Part shown: piece by piece, positions 1 through 7,417 of the stretch | Numbering within the stretch: position 1 is the stretch's first letter | How the letters are laid out: every line of letters starts with the position of its first letter | NCBI GenBank assembly: GCA_937910685.1 | Contig: CALEMP010000021.1 | Location: 1 to 53,427, forward strand | Origin: an uncultured bacterium | GTDB lineage: Bacteria; Planctomycetota; UBA1135; GCA-002686595 | DNA length: 53,427 nucleotides | Direction of reading: 5' to 3' | Translations under genes and position numbers: made by a program | Notes under the pieces: generated by a model | What the model saw: only the letters and a program-made list of their open reading frames with translations | What the model was told of the DNA's origin: nothing | The model's database searches: none

Positions 1-360
1 CTCCTCACCCCAACCCTCCCGGTGAGTGGTGAGTGGTGAGTGAGGTCACTCACCTTGATTGAACTCTCCCGTGCTCAAGCGGTGTTTTGCTCAACCAGGG
101 TGGTGGAGCTACTCCACCTGGTGGTGATGAGGCTCCACCATCCTTTCTCCGGGGTCATGGATGGAAGGGCGGAGAAACCTGGTGGGTGGGGCAAGTGCTG
201 GTAAATTCCAGCACTCTTCCGTGTAGGACGGTAGGTGGTGTGGTGTTCACCCTGGGGTTAAATGTTACCTCACCCTTCCATCGGGGGGTGAGGTTTCTCC
301 GGGGTCATGGGTGGATGGGTGAAGAAACCCATTCGTGGTTGGGTTGTGTCGAAGAATAGG
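1..360. other. Hairpin-rich non-coding region
   Basis: I see no convincing gene here. Several perfect inverted repeats follow one another: 35-42 with 47-54 (8 bp, loop AGGT), 102-108 with 112-118 (7 bp, loop CTA), 144-151 with 170-177 (8 bp), 194-201 with 208-215 (8 bp), 267-275 with 286-294 (9 bp) and 292-298 with 323-329 (7 bp). The third and last share the block TTTCTCCGGGGTCATGG, yet their closing arms differ in a way that keeps pairing. The region could be a structured RNA, an untranslated region or a terminator cluster. The strand is not decided. GGTGAGT is also repeated in tandem near 21-41. Confidence 0.5.
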
Positions 361-461
361 GGAGAGCTAGGGGGGGTGATGGAGGTCAGCGGTCTACACC
401 CATACCGCTTGAAAAACCCTCTCATCGATGAGGGCTACCCGTTTTTGACGAATTGAACCTG

Positions 462-555
462 CAAGCAAAAAGCGGCTCTTTTTACAGTAAACCTCCTGCA
501 TGCCCCCAAGCAAAAAGCGGCTCTTTTTACAGTAAACCTCTGCAAGCGGCTCTTT
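462..555. repeat. 34-bp direct repeat plus degenerate third copy
   Basis: A 34-bp unit occurs exactly at 462-495 and again at 507-540, a period of 45 bp. A shortened third version, with GCGGCTCTTTTACA, starts at about 543. Each full unit contains AAAAAGCGGCTCTTTTT, which can fold with AAAAAG/CTTTTT arms. CCTGCATG follows the first unit and recurs after the third. The spacing would suit binding sites or iterons, but no partner protein is recognisable. It lies in the 684-bp non-coding stretch downstream of a leftward operon. Positions 360-461 and 556-684 show nothing I can assign. Confidence 0.75.
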
Positions 556-684
556 TACAATTGGGGATCCCTGCATGTCCCCATGGGGGAGGGGAGAAGG
601 GTTTGGTCCAGGTGGGTTGGAACCGTGTGGTTGTTTTATTGGTTGGGTGTGGTGGTTTGGGTTTTCGTGGACTGGTCGTGGGAT

Positions 685-1119
685 CTAGTTCTGGGTGGGA
701 TCGTGTAGGTGTCGGAGTGTGTGTGCCATGTGTAGTGGTAGTAGTTTGGGGTCTGCTTTAGCGAGTGCTGTCCATCCTTCGTTGGGTTCTTCCTGGTGCC
801 AGTCGTCGACGATGGTGGCTCCTTTGAGTGTGAGTGGCAGGTGTAGTTGGTCGATGGTGATGATATCGCTGTTGGCGGGTGGGAAGCCTGCTGCTGTTCC
901 TCGGATGGCCCAGTTGAGGTCGATGGTAGTGAGTATGGTTTCTGTATCGTCGAAGCAGTCTGGGAGTGGGTCTGGCAGCTCTTGTGGGTCATCGGAGGAG
1001 GTATAGAAGAAGGGTCCGATGATGGCTGTCACGCCTTTGGGTAGCTTGATATGAACGAAGATGGAGGCCCCGTCGGGGTGTGTTCGTTCATAGAGCTTGG
1101 GTGGTGTGTAGTTCTTCAC
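685..1119 (-). CDS. Hypothetical protein, last gene of leftward operon
   Basis: I do not recognise this 144-residue protein. It is soluble-looking, with no signal peptide or membrane segment. It alternates hydrophobic strands and proline-rich turns in its first half (PPKLYER, IGPFFYTSSDD), and the C-terminal quarter is helical with several histidines (LLPLHMAHTLRHLH). It starts with ATG just after the end of the preceding leftward gene and is the distal gene of a run of small leftward genes. A structural or accessory phage protein is possible, but nothing in the sequence shows it. The reading frame is favoured because the strand and the tight packing match its upstream neighbours. Confidence 0.6.
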   Translation of the reverse strand: MKNYTPPKLYERTHPDGASIFVHIKLPKGVTAIIGPFFYTSSDDPQELPDPLPDCFDDTETILTTIDLNWAIRGTAAGFPPANSDIITIDQLHLPLTLKGATIVDDWHQEEPNEGWTALAKADPKLLPLHMAHTLRHLHDPTQN

Positions 1120-1142
1120 CCTTGTGGTTCTTGATAGGCCAA

Positions 1143-1445
1143 CTAGGGTCGAGTCTCAGCGGTGACTGGGAAGGTGACGGTGATGATTTTGAGTGTGTCG
1201 CCGTCCTCGTAGTCTTCCAGGGTGTGGTGTGAGCTGCCTGTGGGTGGGTCTCTTCTTGCTCCTTGTATTGCGATGATGGGTGGTCCGTTGATGGTGAGTT
1301 GTAGTGGCACTCCTGCGTCGGAGTAGCGTGTGAAGCTGGTTCCGATGGGGAGGTTCGGGCTGTCAAGTTTGATGGGTCCGTAGGTTCGTCCCAGGAGTCT
1401 TTCCCTGAGTGTGTTGGTCTTGCTGACTTTGAGGTAGATGTTCAT
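1143..1445 (-). CDS. Hypothetical protein, 100 aa
   Basis: Unrecognised 100-residue protein with a beta-rich pattern (IYLKVSK, LQLTINGPPIIAI, LKIITVTFPVT) and no membrane segment. Its ATG overlaps the end of the upstream gene by four bases, a typical sign of translational coupling in a phage operon. It sits between two other small unknown proteins of similar style, so the three may form a functional set. No catalytic motif is visible. Confidence 0.6.
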   Translation of the reverse strand: MNIYLKVSKTNTLRERLLGRTYGPIKLDSPNLPIGTSFTRYSDAGVPLQLTINGPPIIAIQGARRDPPTGSSHHTLEDYEDGDTLKIITVTFPVTAETRP

Positions 1446-1825
1446 GGGGTGATCATGGGGTCGAGGTAGACGAGCATCTCGTTGAAGTCGTGGTTGGGGC
1501 CTTGTTGGTCTTGTATTCGGGCGTAGGTGCCGATCTGGGTTAGATTGGTAGAGCCTTGGAGTTTGGCGGTGACTTGTCCGTGTTGTGTTGTGTGGATGGT
1601 CCAGGCCCCGATCTTGGCGTTTGTGGGGATTCGGTTTTTGCCTTGCCAGAGGATCAGGTAGACCAGTTTGGCTTGTTGTGCTCGTTGGTTGAGGATATTT
1701 GCCAGGAGTGCGGTAGCCTCTGGTGTCAGGAAGAGTGGTCTTGGGCTTTTGCCGTGTGTGTTTGGTGTGTGGGTTTGTGGCATGGGTTGTAGTGGTCCGG
1801 TGTAGGGTCTGACCTGATAGCTCAT
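1442..1825 (-). CDS. Hypothetical protein, 127 aa
   Basis: Unrecognised 127-residue protein. The first 30 residues are proline- and threonine-rich and probably disordered. A helical stretch follows (PEATALLANILNQRAQQAK) and then a mostly beta C-terminal half. It overlaps the next gene by four bases and its own start overlaps the end of the gene upstream by four bases. This makes it the middle of a coupled series of three. No enzyme motif or metal site is seen. Confidence 0.6.
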   Translation of the reverse strand: MSYQVRPYTGPLQPMPQTHTPNTHGKSPRPLFLTPEATALLANILNQRAQQAKLVYLILWQGKNRIPTNAKIGAWTIHTTQHGQVTAKLQGSTNLTQIGTYARIQDQQGPNHDFNEMLVYLDPMITP

Positions 1826-2061
1826 GCGTTTTTTACCTGTTCCTCTTTGAGGATGGCCTCTACTTCCTTTTGTGCCTCCAGGAGGTTGTTATCGATGGGG
1901 GCTTTGAGGACACCTTTGAGTTGTTGGTCTGCTTCCTGGATGAGGAGGTCTCGTCGTTCGACGGGTCCGGTCTTACCTCCGTCTTGCCGTTCTTGCCGTG
2001 CATTCTTGCCGTGCAATTTTAGTTGACCACCAGAACCACCAGTCTCCCCGTTGGTAGTCAC
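1822..2061 (-). CDS. Small hydrophilic protein, 79 aa, start uncertain
   Basis: The frame starts with GTG at 2061 and encodes a glycine- and lysine-rich N-terminus. A charged helical C-terminus follows that looks like a coiled coil (residues about 35-79, many Glu, Lys and Leu). It overlaps the upstream gene by 89 bases, which is unusual here. The sequence AGGAGGTGA lies at the proposed start, so the ribosome-binding site and start codon collide. A shorter version is possible. The overlap region contains the short direct repeat TTCTTGCCGTGCA. Confidence 0.45.
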   Translation of the reverse strand: MTTNGETGGSGGQLKLHGKNARQERQDGGKTGPVERRDLLIQEADQQLKGVLKAPIDNNLLEAQKEVEAILKEEQVKNA

Positions 2062-2353
2062 CTCCTGGGTACTTCACTTCTCCATCGGCAAAGACCCGAA
2101 CCCGGTGTCCTGGTATCTTGTTACCGCTTGAGATGCACACGCGGAGTTTGTGCTCTCCTAGTTGCACTTCGGGGCTGAGTGTCCAGGTCACTTCGCTCGA
2201 CCACCCTGGCCATTCCAGGTCTTTGGGCCAGCCTTGTGATTTCGCGTGTTCGTGTTTTCGGTGGTCATCCCAATCGGTGCAGACCTTGCCGCCCAGCCAG
2301 GTGTCTCGTCTGGTGAGGAGGTAGATGCGTTTGGCAAGTTTGTGGAGGGACAT
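1973..2353 (-). CDS. Hypothetical Trp-rich protein, 126 aa
   Basis: Unrecognised 126-residue protein, rich in tryptophan (DTWLGGKV, DLEWPGWSSEVTW, RGDWWFWWSTK). The first 30 residues are basic and helical and the rest looks like a beta fold. It begins at ATG 2353 and is the first gene of the leftward run 2353-685. Its start region slightly overlaps a gene read in the opposite direction. The last 15 residues, in the overlap with the next gene, are Arg- and Thr-rich and may be only tolerated sequence. Confidence 0.55.
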   Translation of the reverse strand: MSLHKLAKRIYLLTRRDTWLGGKVCTDWDDHRKHEHAKSQGWPKDLEWPGWSSEVTWTLSPEVQLGEHKLRVCISSGNKIPGHRVRVFADGEVKYPGGDYQRGDWWFWWSTKIARQECTARTARRR

Positions 2354-2737
2354 CGTGTTGGTTCCTTGTTTGGGTTGTTTACTCTCTGGTCGGGTATTCT
2401 GAACTGGGTTCTTTGGCAGGTGGGGAGCGTTTTGGATGTAGGTGGTGTGGGTATTCTTCTACCGGATGATGTCACGGACGTTCTGGTAGTGGTGGCTCTT
2501 CAGCAGGTGTGGCCGGGTTTATATCGGGAGGTGGACCCTGATGGTGAGGGTGTCTTTCTTTTCAGGGACGCGGAGTCTTTACGCCTGCACCACTTGCACG
2601 GTTACAGTGAGGACTGTGACACGGACTTCGTGTGGGTCTTTGATGGCAAGGCGGTGGTTTCATCTGAGCAATCGGAGATTGCTCAGGCTTTGTTTCGCTT
2701 AGGTGGTCGTCTAGCTTGTCAGGACGAGTCTGCTTAG
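2342..2737 (+). CDS. Possible rightward gene within a leftward cluster
   Basis: This frame is the only one that gives protein-like sequence between 2354 and 2733. The C-terminal 80 residues look like a soluble alpha/beta domain with acidic segments and balanced amino-acid use. The leftward frames in the same stretch are Pro/Arg/Thr-rich and poor. Its stop overlaps the stop of the leftward gene 2940-2734 in the shared tetranucleotide TTAG, the same arrangement seen at every other tail-to-tail junction in this window. No good start is visible. I place it at GTG 2342, and TTG 2366 is an alternative. The function is unknown. Confidence 0.4.
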   Translation: MEGHRVGSLFGLFTLWSGILNWVLWQVGSVLDVGGVGILLPDDVTDVLVVVALQQVWPGLYREVDPDGEGVFLFRDAESLRLHHLHGYSEDCDTDFVWVFDGKAVVSSEQSEIAQALFRLGGRLACQDESA

Positions 2738-2940
2738 GGCTTCTCTGTTGCCTGACCCGCTGCACACCCAGTAGTCTCGATCAGATTCGTCGGCGGGGTG
2801 AACAGGAGTCGTTCTCCTGGGGTCAATTCGGTGATGAGTCGCTCTTTGGTTGTGTAGCGGTTCAGGGTGGCGGAAGTGGGTTCTTCATCATCGGGTTGCA
2901 ATCGAAAGACCGCTGCCCCGAAGCTTCGGGGCAGCCTCAT
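2734..2940 (-). CDS. Small hypothetical protein, 68 aa
   Basis: A 68-residue unknown protein. Its ATG overlaps the stop of the upstream 100-residue gene by four bases, so it should be translationally coupled to it and to the rIIB-like gene before that. It is basic at the N-terminus and has a run of polar and Thr-rich sequence in the middle. No motif is recognised. It is the last gene of the operon 4218-2734 and meets the candidate rightward gene tail-to-tail at TTAG. Confidence 0.5.
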   Translation of the reverse strand: MRLPRSFGAAVFRLQPDDEEPTSATLNRYTTKERLITELTPGERLLFTPPTNLIETTGCAAGQATEKP

Positions 2941-3239
2941 GAGGGTTCCTTGCGGGTCACCCTGGTCACTTCGGGTCCGTGGTAGGGTTCGGGAATGGGT
3001 TCGGGAATGGGTGGGTGTTGGGCCTCTTCCTCTGCTTCCCTGACCGCTTGGGCTTCATGGTCCGCGAGCATTGCGTCTTCCACCTTGGTGTAGTCCCCTG
3101 GTGGGACGACCTTGATGGGTGTGGCTTTGGTGGGACCGCCTCGGTGGGTGGAACGCTCTTGTTCTGCGAGACGGTCCCGGAGGGCTTGCAGTTGTGGGGC
3201 GGCGTCGCCCAGCTTGAAGCTCTTGGTGGGTTTGTTCAT
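2937..3239 (-). CDS. Charged hypothetical protein, 100 aa
   Basis: I start this gene at ATG 3239, ten bases after the stop of the rIIB-like gene. An upstream extension would run into that gene. The protein is hydrophilic, with a helical Ala/Arg/Glu-rich N-terminal half (APQLQALRDRLAEQE), a charged helix around residues 55-80 and a proline-rich tail (PIPEPIPEPYHGPE). It resembles a small scaffold or adaptor, but no family is recognised. It shares its operon and promoter with the rIIB-like gene. Confidence 0.6.
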   Translation of the reverse strand: MNKPTKSFKLGDAAPQLQALRDRLAEQERSTHRGGPTKATPIKVVPPGDYTKVEDAMLADHEAQAVREAEEEAQHPPIPEPIPEPYHGPEVTRVTRKEPS

Positions 3240-3249
3240 GTCACTCGTA

Positions 3250-4218
3250 TTACTCGTTGGTTCCTCGCACGTCCATGATACGTGCGACGAGGGCACGTTT
3301 GCCGCCGGGGATCTTGGAGGCACCTGCGATGCGCACCTCATTGGCGGCGTATCCGCGAATGAGGTCGAGGGGTTTGGTGAGCAGTTCCTCTTCGGTGAGC
3401 TTTTCGAACCCTGCCCAGTCCTTCGCTGAGTACTTGGTCTTCGGGTCGGGCTTCTCGGTCTTCGGGTCGGGCTTCGTGATCGACGTGGTGGCTGCGTCCT
3501 TGGTGGTGGTGTTGCTCAGTGCTCCCCCGGCGTGGCTGACGATCTCGTAGTAGATGCAGCGCAGCTTCGAAGCATTGTGGTCATTGGGAACGGAGGCGAC
3601 GTCTTCGGGTGCTACTTTGCACACGACGTGTTTGCTGCCAACGCCGCCGAACTTCTTCGTGTAGCCGGTGCTTCCGACGTGGTAGCCTCGGGAGCAGTGG
3701 TTATTGGGGTTGGTGTCCACCTCTTCCCACTTGAGCCGGGGGATCTTGGCCCCCAGCTCATTGTTGATCTTGCCCGTGTGGTGGTCCGTGAAGTTGGACT
3801 TCACGCTCTTGTTGGCGAGGAAGCAGCCGTCCTCTGTGAGGGGGATGCCATTGTGCACCAGGAAGGCCCACAACTGAACGAGGCTCTCGGGTTTGGGGTG
3901 CTTCTGGCACCGTTCCCAGAAGCGGGTGAACGGGGTCAGGTCTTCACCCGCTGACGCCATCTTGACGAGGCGACGGGCGAGGACAGGGGGAAGCTCTTTC
4001 CCGTTGAAGCTGGCGGTCTCCCCCTCGATCACGAGGGCACCCTCGGACCAGACTTCGACGGCTCCCTTGATGGTGAGCACGGATTCGACCTTGTCCCAGT
4101 CCTCATTGAGGAGGACTTCTCGCAGGGGTTCGAAGTTGATGGTCCCTTTCTGGACGGTGATGGGGTCGCCTTTGACGATGACCACGAGGCTTTCGTTGGT
4201 CAGGGTGTAATGATACAT
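3250..4218 (-). CDS. rIIB: rIIB-like phage protein
   Basis: This 322-residue protein matches the pattern I associate with T4 rIIB and its relatives. It has a central block (FLANKSVKSNFTDHHTG, then EVDTNPNNHCSRGYHVG) followed by VVCKVAPEDVASVPND and a RCIYYEIV segment. These are the conserved parts of that family. A linker rich in Lys, Pro and Thr (about 240-275) leads to a C-terminal helical region. In T4, rIIA and rIIB are membrane-associated and affect lysis control and exclusion by resident prophages. The biochemical activity is not established. It sits directly downstream of the rIIA-like gene, as in T4, but has its own promoter-like element at 4257-4285. Confidence 0.85.
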   Translation of the reverse strand: MYHYTLTNESLVVIVKGDPITVQKGTINFEPLREVLLNEDWDKVESVLTIKGAVEVWSEGALVIEGETASFNGKELPPVLARRLVKMASAGEDLTPFTRFWERCQKHPKPESLVQLWAFLVHNGIPLTEDGCFLANKSVKSNFTDHHTGKINNELGAKIPRLKWEEVDTNPNNHCSRGYHVGSTGYTKKFGGVGSKHVVCKVAPEDVASVPNDHNASKLRCIYYEIVSHAGGALSNTTTKDAATTSITKPDPKTEKPDPKTKYSAKDWAGFEKLTEEELLTKPLDLIRGYAANEVRIAGASKIPGGKRALVARIMDVRGTNE

Positions 4219-4256
4219 GTGAAGCTCCGCTGTGTGGTCTATCGATCTATAGATCC

Positions 4257-4285
4257 GTCTACTCCAGACAGTCCGATTATGAACT
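4257..4285 (-). promoter_or_regulatory. AGTTCA-N16-AGTAGAC element before rIIB
   Basis: Read leftward, AGTTCA (4285-4280) is followed after exactly 16 bases by AGTAGAC (4263-4257). The rIIB-like ATG lies about 40 bases further on. The element overlaps the last codons of the rIIA-like gene, so rIIB may be transcribed independently. It is one of eleven copies. Confidence 0.75.
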
Positions 4286-6460
4286 GACGGCGTCGTCTTT
4301 GAGTCGGATATACTCTACCCAACCCGGTAGGTTCTCAAGTTCTGTCACTGCCCAGAGGCTTACGTCCTTGGCTACGGTCTTGAGCAGGGGGTACTTTTCC
4401 AGGATGGAATCGAGCGCCAGTTCGGGTGGTGTTTTCCTTTTGTTTTTTCTGCCGATACGTGCCCACAGGGCTCGGCAGGTGTTCTGGTCCTGGAAACTTC
4501 GGCGGATGAGGGCGATACCCTCATCTCGTTTTTTGAAAAACTGCACTACAGGGTGGTCCTTGCCCAGCTGTTTGGCCAGGGTGGGGAAAGTTTCTCTGGT
4601 GTAGACCCCTCTGGGGTAGTAGGGCGGGTCTTTGAGGATGGTGGCCCAATCGTCGGCTCGTCGCAGGTCGACCCACTTCCGGGTGACACAGCCCTTGAAC
4701 AGTTCCTTGCGCCACTCCATGTAGGGTGTGCCCTTGCAATCTGCGGGCAACACCTCTCGTTTGATGGTGGTCTTGTACCCGTAGATGGTGGGGAAGGTCA
4801 GACCGAACTTCTCAGCCAGATCCCGGTCCTGGTTGAGAAGGTCGTACCATTGTTCGGCTTGGTTCAGGGGCTTGAAATGACGGATGATGACGAACACATC
4901 ATCGTCCGTCGGCTTCCGTTGCTCCACCACCCAATTGTCACTCAGGGGTGAGTTGATGCTTCGGTACCCTGGCTTGAGCCTGAAGGTGGCGACGCTGTGT
5001 TTCTCATTGGGCACCCGTCCACTTTTTCCGGTCGGTGCAAACCATTGCAGGGTGGAGATGGGGATGATGGGGATGCCATCCACTCGGGCATTTTTGAGGA
5101 GGGTGTCCAGTTCGGCTCGCCACCCGTCCTCGGTAGTGAATGGGCTCACTATGAGGCTTGTATACTTGCTCAGTCCGGCAAATCCGGCCAATCGGCGTTG
5201 GTCATCCTTGATGTAGATGCAAGAGTGCTCTGACACCGTCACACGGCTGGACGGATTGCCTTCATGGGTGGTTACCCGGAATTTGGTTCCAACGGGGACA
5301 TAGGGTGAGTCCTTGGGGTGGAGTATCACCCAGTCCCCGCACCAGTCTTTGTACTTGCTGGGCAAGTCCAGCCTCAATCTCCGGGAGAGGTAGTTGGCCT
5401 TCAGCCGTTTGCTCCAACCATCCGCGTCGGGGTCGGCCAGTGTGGCGAGGGTGTCTTCCACGTATTCGTCGACCAGTGCCTTGAGCTGGTCGACGATGGC
5501 TTTTCTGGTTGCGCTACTGTAGCGCAATTCCTCTCGACCGGCGTTGAATTGCACGGCACCGATGGGGAAGTAGACGCCCCCACTGATGCTGTGGAGACAA
5601 TCCCACAGACCCATGTCCTCCAGAAGTTCCTTGACCTGATTGAGGTCAAGTCGGTAGGGGACACACCCCATGATGGCGGTCCATCCGTTGTTGTAGTCCT
5701 CTGTGAGGAAGCCCTCTTTGAAGTTGTGGCGTTGGACAACCGGGAGGTGGATGTTGATATCGGGACGGGGTTCGAAGTACCGGAACAGGTTCCGTGCCCG
5801 GTCATGGAAAGCGGTCACGTCGGAGGGCAGGACCGCGATCTTGATCTCCAGCCCGGTCTCGTCCCCACAGGGCTCCTCGTGGACCAGTCGCATCTCTCCT
5901 TCGTCGGAGGCGTCGATGACTGCGATGTACACGCTCTTGGTTCCTTCGAACCAGCTGGTGATGGTGAAGGTGTCGCTGTAGGCGTGTCCCGCCTTGCACC
6001 CGACTCCCAGACTCCCGACCTGCTTTTGTGCCCGTTCATTGGCTTCGTGCGCACGGGCAAGGACGTCCGCGTCCAGACAGCGGTCACAGAACTCGTCGGT
6101 GGGCATGGCGGCGCAGTCGGCACAGTCGGACTCAAACCCTCGCTTGGAAGAGGCCCCAAACTGGGTGAAGTGGAAGAGTGCGTCTTGTTTGCTCAGTCCG
6201 GGGCCGAAGTCCCGGATGACCAGTGTGGGTGACGAAGCCATGGGCAAGGTCACCTTGATGGGCACATGGGACAGATTGTACGCACAGTGCGCATCCCAGG
6301 CGTTGCTGGAGTACTCTCTCAAGACCGCGAGGATCTTGTCGGAGTACATCGTGTCCCGCAGGATGCGCATGATGTGCGCCTGCTGACCGACGGCGATGCC
6401 GAACCGACTCTTCTCGGTCGACGAGCCAATGATGTTTCGCTGGTGAGTTTGTGGAATCAT
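4277..6460 (-). CDS. rIIA: rIIA-like protein with GHKL ATPase domain
   Basis: The N-terminus carries a GHKL-type ATP-binding fold: a helix with REYSSNAWDAH (N-box-like, near residues 45-60), then IRDFGPGLS (G1-box-like) and later QVGSLGVGCKAG (G2-like). This matches T4 rIIA, itself a GHKL-fold protein of about 725 residues. From ATG 6460 this product has 727 residues. An upstream GTG at 6499 sits at the expected transcription start of the promoter element 6503-6531, so it is unlikely. A four-Cys cluster near residues 90-110 (CADCAAMPTDEFCDRC) could bind zinc. Its neighbour is the rIIB-like gene. Confidence 0.85.
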   Translation of the reverse strand: MIPQTHQRNIIGSSTEKSRFGIAVGQQAHIMRILRDTMYSDKILAVLREYSSNAWDAHCAYNLSHVPIKVTLPMASSPTLVIRDFGPGLSKQDALFHFTQFGASSKRGFESDCADCAAMPTDEFCDRCLDADVLARAHEANERAQKQVGSLGVGCKAGHAYSDTFTITSWFEGTKSVYIAVIDASDEGEMRLVHEEPCGDETGLEIKIAVLPSDVTAFHDRARNLFRYFEPRPDINIHLPVVQRHNFKEGFLTEDYNNGWTAIMGCVPYRLDLNQVKELLEDMGLWDCLHSISGGVYFPIGAVQFNAGREELRYSSATRKAIVDQLKALVDEYVEDTLATLADPDADGWSKRLKANYLSRRLRLDLPSKYKDWCGDWVILHPKDSPYVPVGTKFRVTTHEGNPSSRVTVSEHSCIYIKDDQRRLAGFAGLSKYTSLIVSPFTTEDGWRAELDTLLKNARVDGIPIIPISTLQWFAPTGKSGRVPNEKHSVATFRLKPGYRSINSPLSDNWVVEQRKPTDDDVFVIIRHFKPLNQAEQWYDLLNQDRDLAEKFGLTFPTIYGYKTTIKREVLPADCKGTPYMEWRKELFKGCVTRKWVDLRRADDWATILKDPPYYPRGVYTRETFPTLAKQLGKDHPVVQFFKKRDEGIALIRRSFQDQNTCRALWARIGRKNKRKTPPELALDSILEKYPLLKTVAKDVSLWAVTELENLPGWVEYIRLKDDAVSS

Positions 6461-6502
6461 TCCTGTCCATCCTGTGTGCTGCCATGCAGCTTGTTCCACC
6501 CC

Positions 6503-6531
6503 GCCTACTCTCAGGGCGGGCCAAATGAACT
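6503..6531 (-). promoter_or_regulatory. AGTTCA-N16-AGTAGGC element before rIIA
   Basis: Leftward copy of the two-block motif, with AGTTCA at 6531-6526, a 16-base spacer and AGTAGGC at 6509-6503. It is back-to-back with the rightward copy at 6542-6570, giving divergent transcription of the rIIA-like gene and the HD-domain gene. Confidence 0.75.
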
Positions 6532-6541
6532 GCCTTTACCC

Positions 6542-6570
6542 AGTTCATTTTACCCCGGTCAGGAGTAGCC
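6542..6570 (+). promoter_or_regulatory. AGTTCA-N16-AGTAGCC element before HD gene
   Basis: Rightward copy, with AGTTCA 6542-6547, spacer 16 and AGTAGCC 6564-6570. The ATG of the next gene starts six bases later at 6576. If AGTAGCC is a -10 analogue, the transcript would be leaderless. The AGGAG inside 6561-6565 could instead serve as a ribosome-binding site if transcription starts further upstream. Confidence 0.75.
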
Positions 6571-6575
6571 CCGGT

Positions 6576-7130
6576 ATGAACTACGACCTGGACCGCATCT
6601 ATGAACTCCCTCAGATTGTGCGCCTGACGCGGCAGATTGCCATCCTCGCGCACGGGGAGCAGCTGTATGGCACCGAACCCTACGTGGTTCACCTGGACGC
6701 CGTTGTAGGCATCCTGTGGGACGCAGGGGAGCGTGATGACCATGTGCTCATGACGGCGTACATGCATGACGTGCTGGAGGACACGTCCTTCTCGTGGCAG
6801 AATGTGGTCTTGCATTTCCCGCCCCAGGTGGGCGTTGCACTTCGACTCCTCACGGACGAGACCGGGCCGAACCGCAAGATCCGCAAGGCAAAGACCTATG
6901 CCAAGATCCACTCCATGCGTGAGTCTTTTGGGTCCGCAATGACTCATGGGGTCAAGATCGGCCTGCTCGTGAAACTGGCTGACCGGATTGCCAATGTCAG
7001 GGCTGCCAGGGTAAGCAATCCTGACCTCTTCAAGATGTACCGTAAGGAGGCCACGGCCTTCCGTGAGGTATATGAGGTGATTGGGGACCATCGAGCCTTG
7101 TGGTCTCTCCTGGAGGGGGAGTTGTCGTGA
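6576..7130 (+). CDS. HD-domain protein, MESH1-like alarmone hydrolase
   Basis: A 184-residue single-domain HD protein of the RelA/SpoT hydrolase type. It has AHGEQ (His26), a PYVVHL segment, HDVLEDT with His64-Asp65 and Glu68-Asp69, and KLADRIANVRAA near residue 140. These are the metal-binding and substrate elements of small alarmone hydrolases such as MESH1. There is no synthetase domain. The expected role is to remove the 3' pyrophosphate of (p)ppGpp or a related nucleotide, which would blunt the host stringent response. A different nucleotide substrate is possible. ATG 6576 is chosen because the promoter element ends at 6570, which rules out a longer in-frame extension. Confidence 0.75.
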   Translation: MNYDLDRIYELPQIVRLTRQIAILAHGEQLYGTEPYVVHLDAVVGILWDAGERDDHVLMTAYMHDVLEDTSFSWQNVVLHFPPQVGVALRLLTDETGPNRKIRKAKTYAKIHSMRESFGSAMTHGVKIGLLVKLADRIANVRAARVSNPDLFKMYRKEATAFREVYEVIGDHRALWSLLEGELS

Positions 7131-7417
7131 TTGATTTTGAGGTGAACCGAACCTTCGTCCTCCGGGGGCGTCGGCAAGGCGTTGTCCTGGTAGGATCACG
7201 CCTCTTTGGTCTCCTGCGGGATGAGCAGGAGGCCACCATCTTCACAATCGGGGCTCCCTCGGGGGATGTGGAAGTGTGCCGCATTGTGGTGGCACATCAA
7301 AAGCCCCGTATCCTCATTCGACCCAAGGCGACGAATCCCGCTTCACAAGTGGATTGTCTACTGGTCGAGCAGGAGTATCCAGCTTTGGCTCGTCAACTAT
7401 TTCTGGAGGGAGCATGA
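7127..7417 (+). CDS. Hypothetical protein, 96 aa
   Basis: Unrecognised 96-residue protein. It starts at GTG 7127, overlapping the stop of the HD gene as GTGA, with a purine-rich GGAGGGGGAG just upstream. It looks like a small beta-barrel or beta-sandwich, alternating short strands (FEVNRTFVLRG, QGVVLVGSRLFGLL, ATIFTIGA, VCRIVVA) and a short C-terminal helix. Its coupling to the HD protein and to the next gene suggests one operon driven from 6542-6570. Confidence 0.65.
   Translation: MIDFEVNRTFVLRGRRQGVVLVGSRLFGLLRDEQEATIFTIGAPSGDVEVCRIVVAHQKPRILIRPKATNPASQVDCLLVEQEYPALARQLFLEGA

Noticed and set aside
462..555. CRISPR array
   Set aside because: There are only two exact units with 11 bases between them, no spacers of normal length and no cas gene.
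6132..7199. 355-residue leftward frame spanning the rIIA and HD genes
   Set aside because: It crosses two back-to-back promoter elements and the HD-domain gene with catalytic motifs on the other strand.
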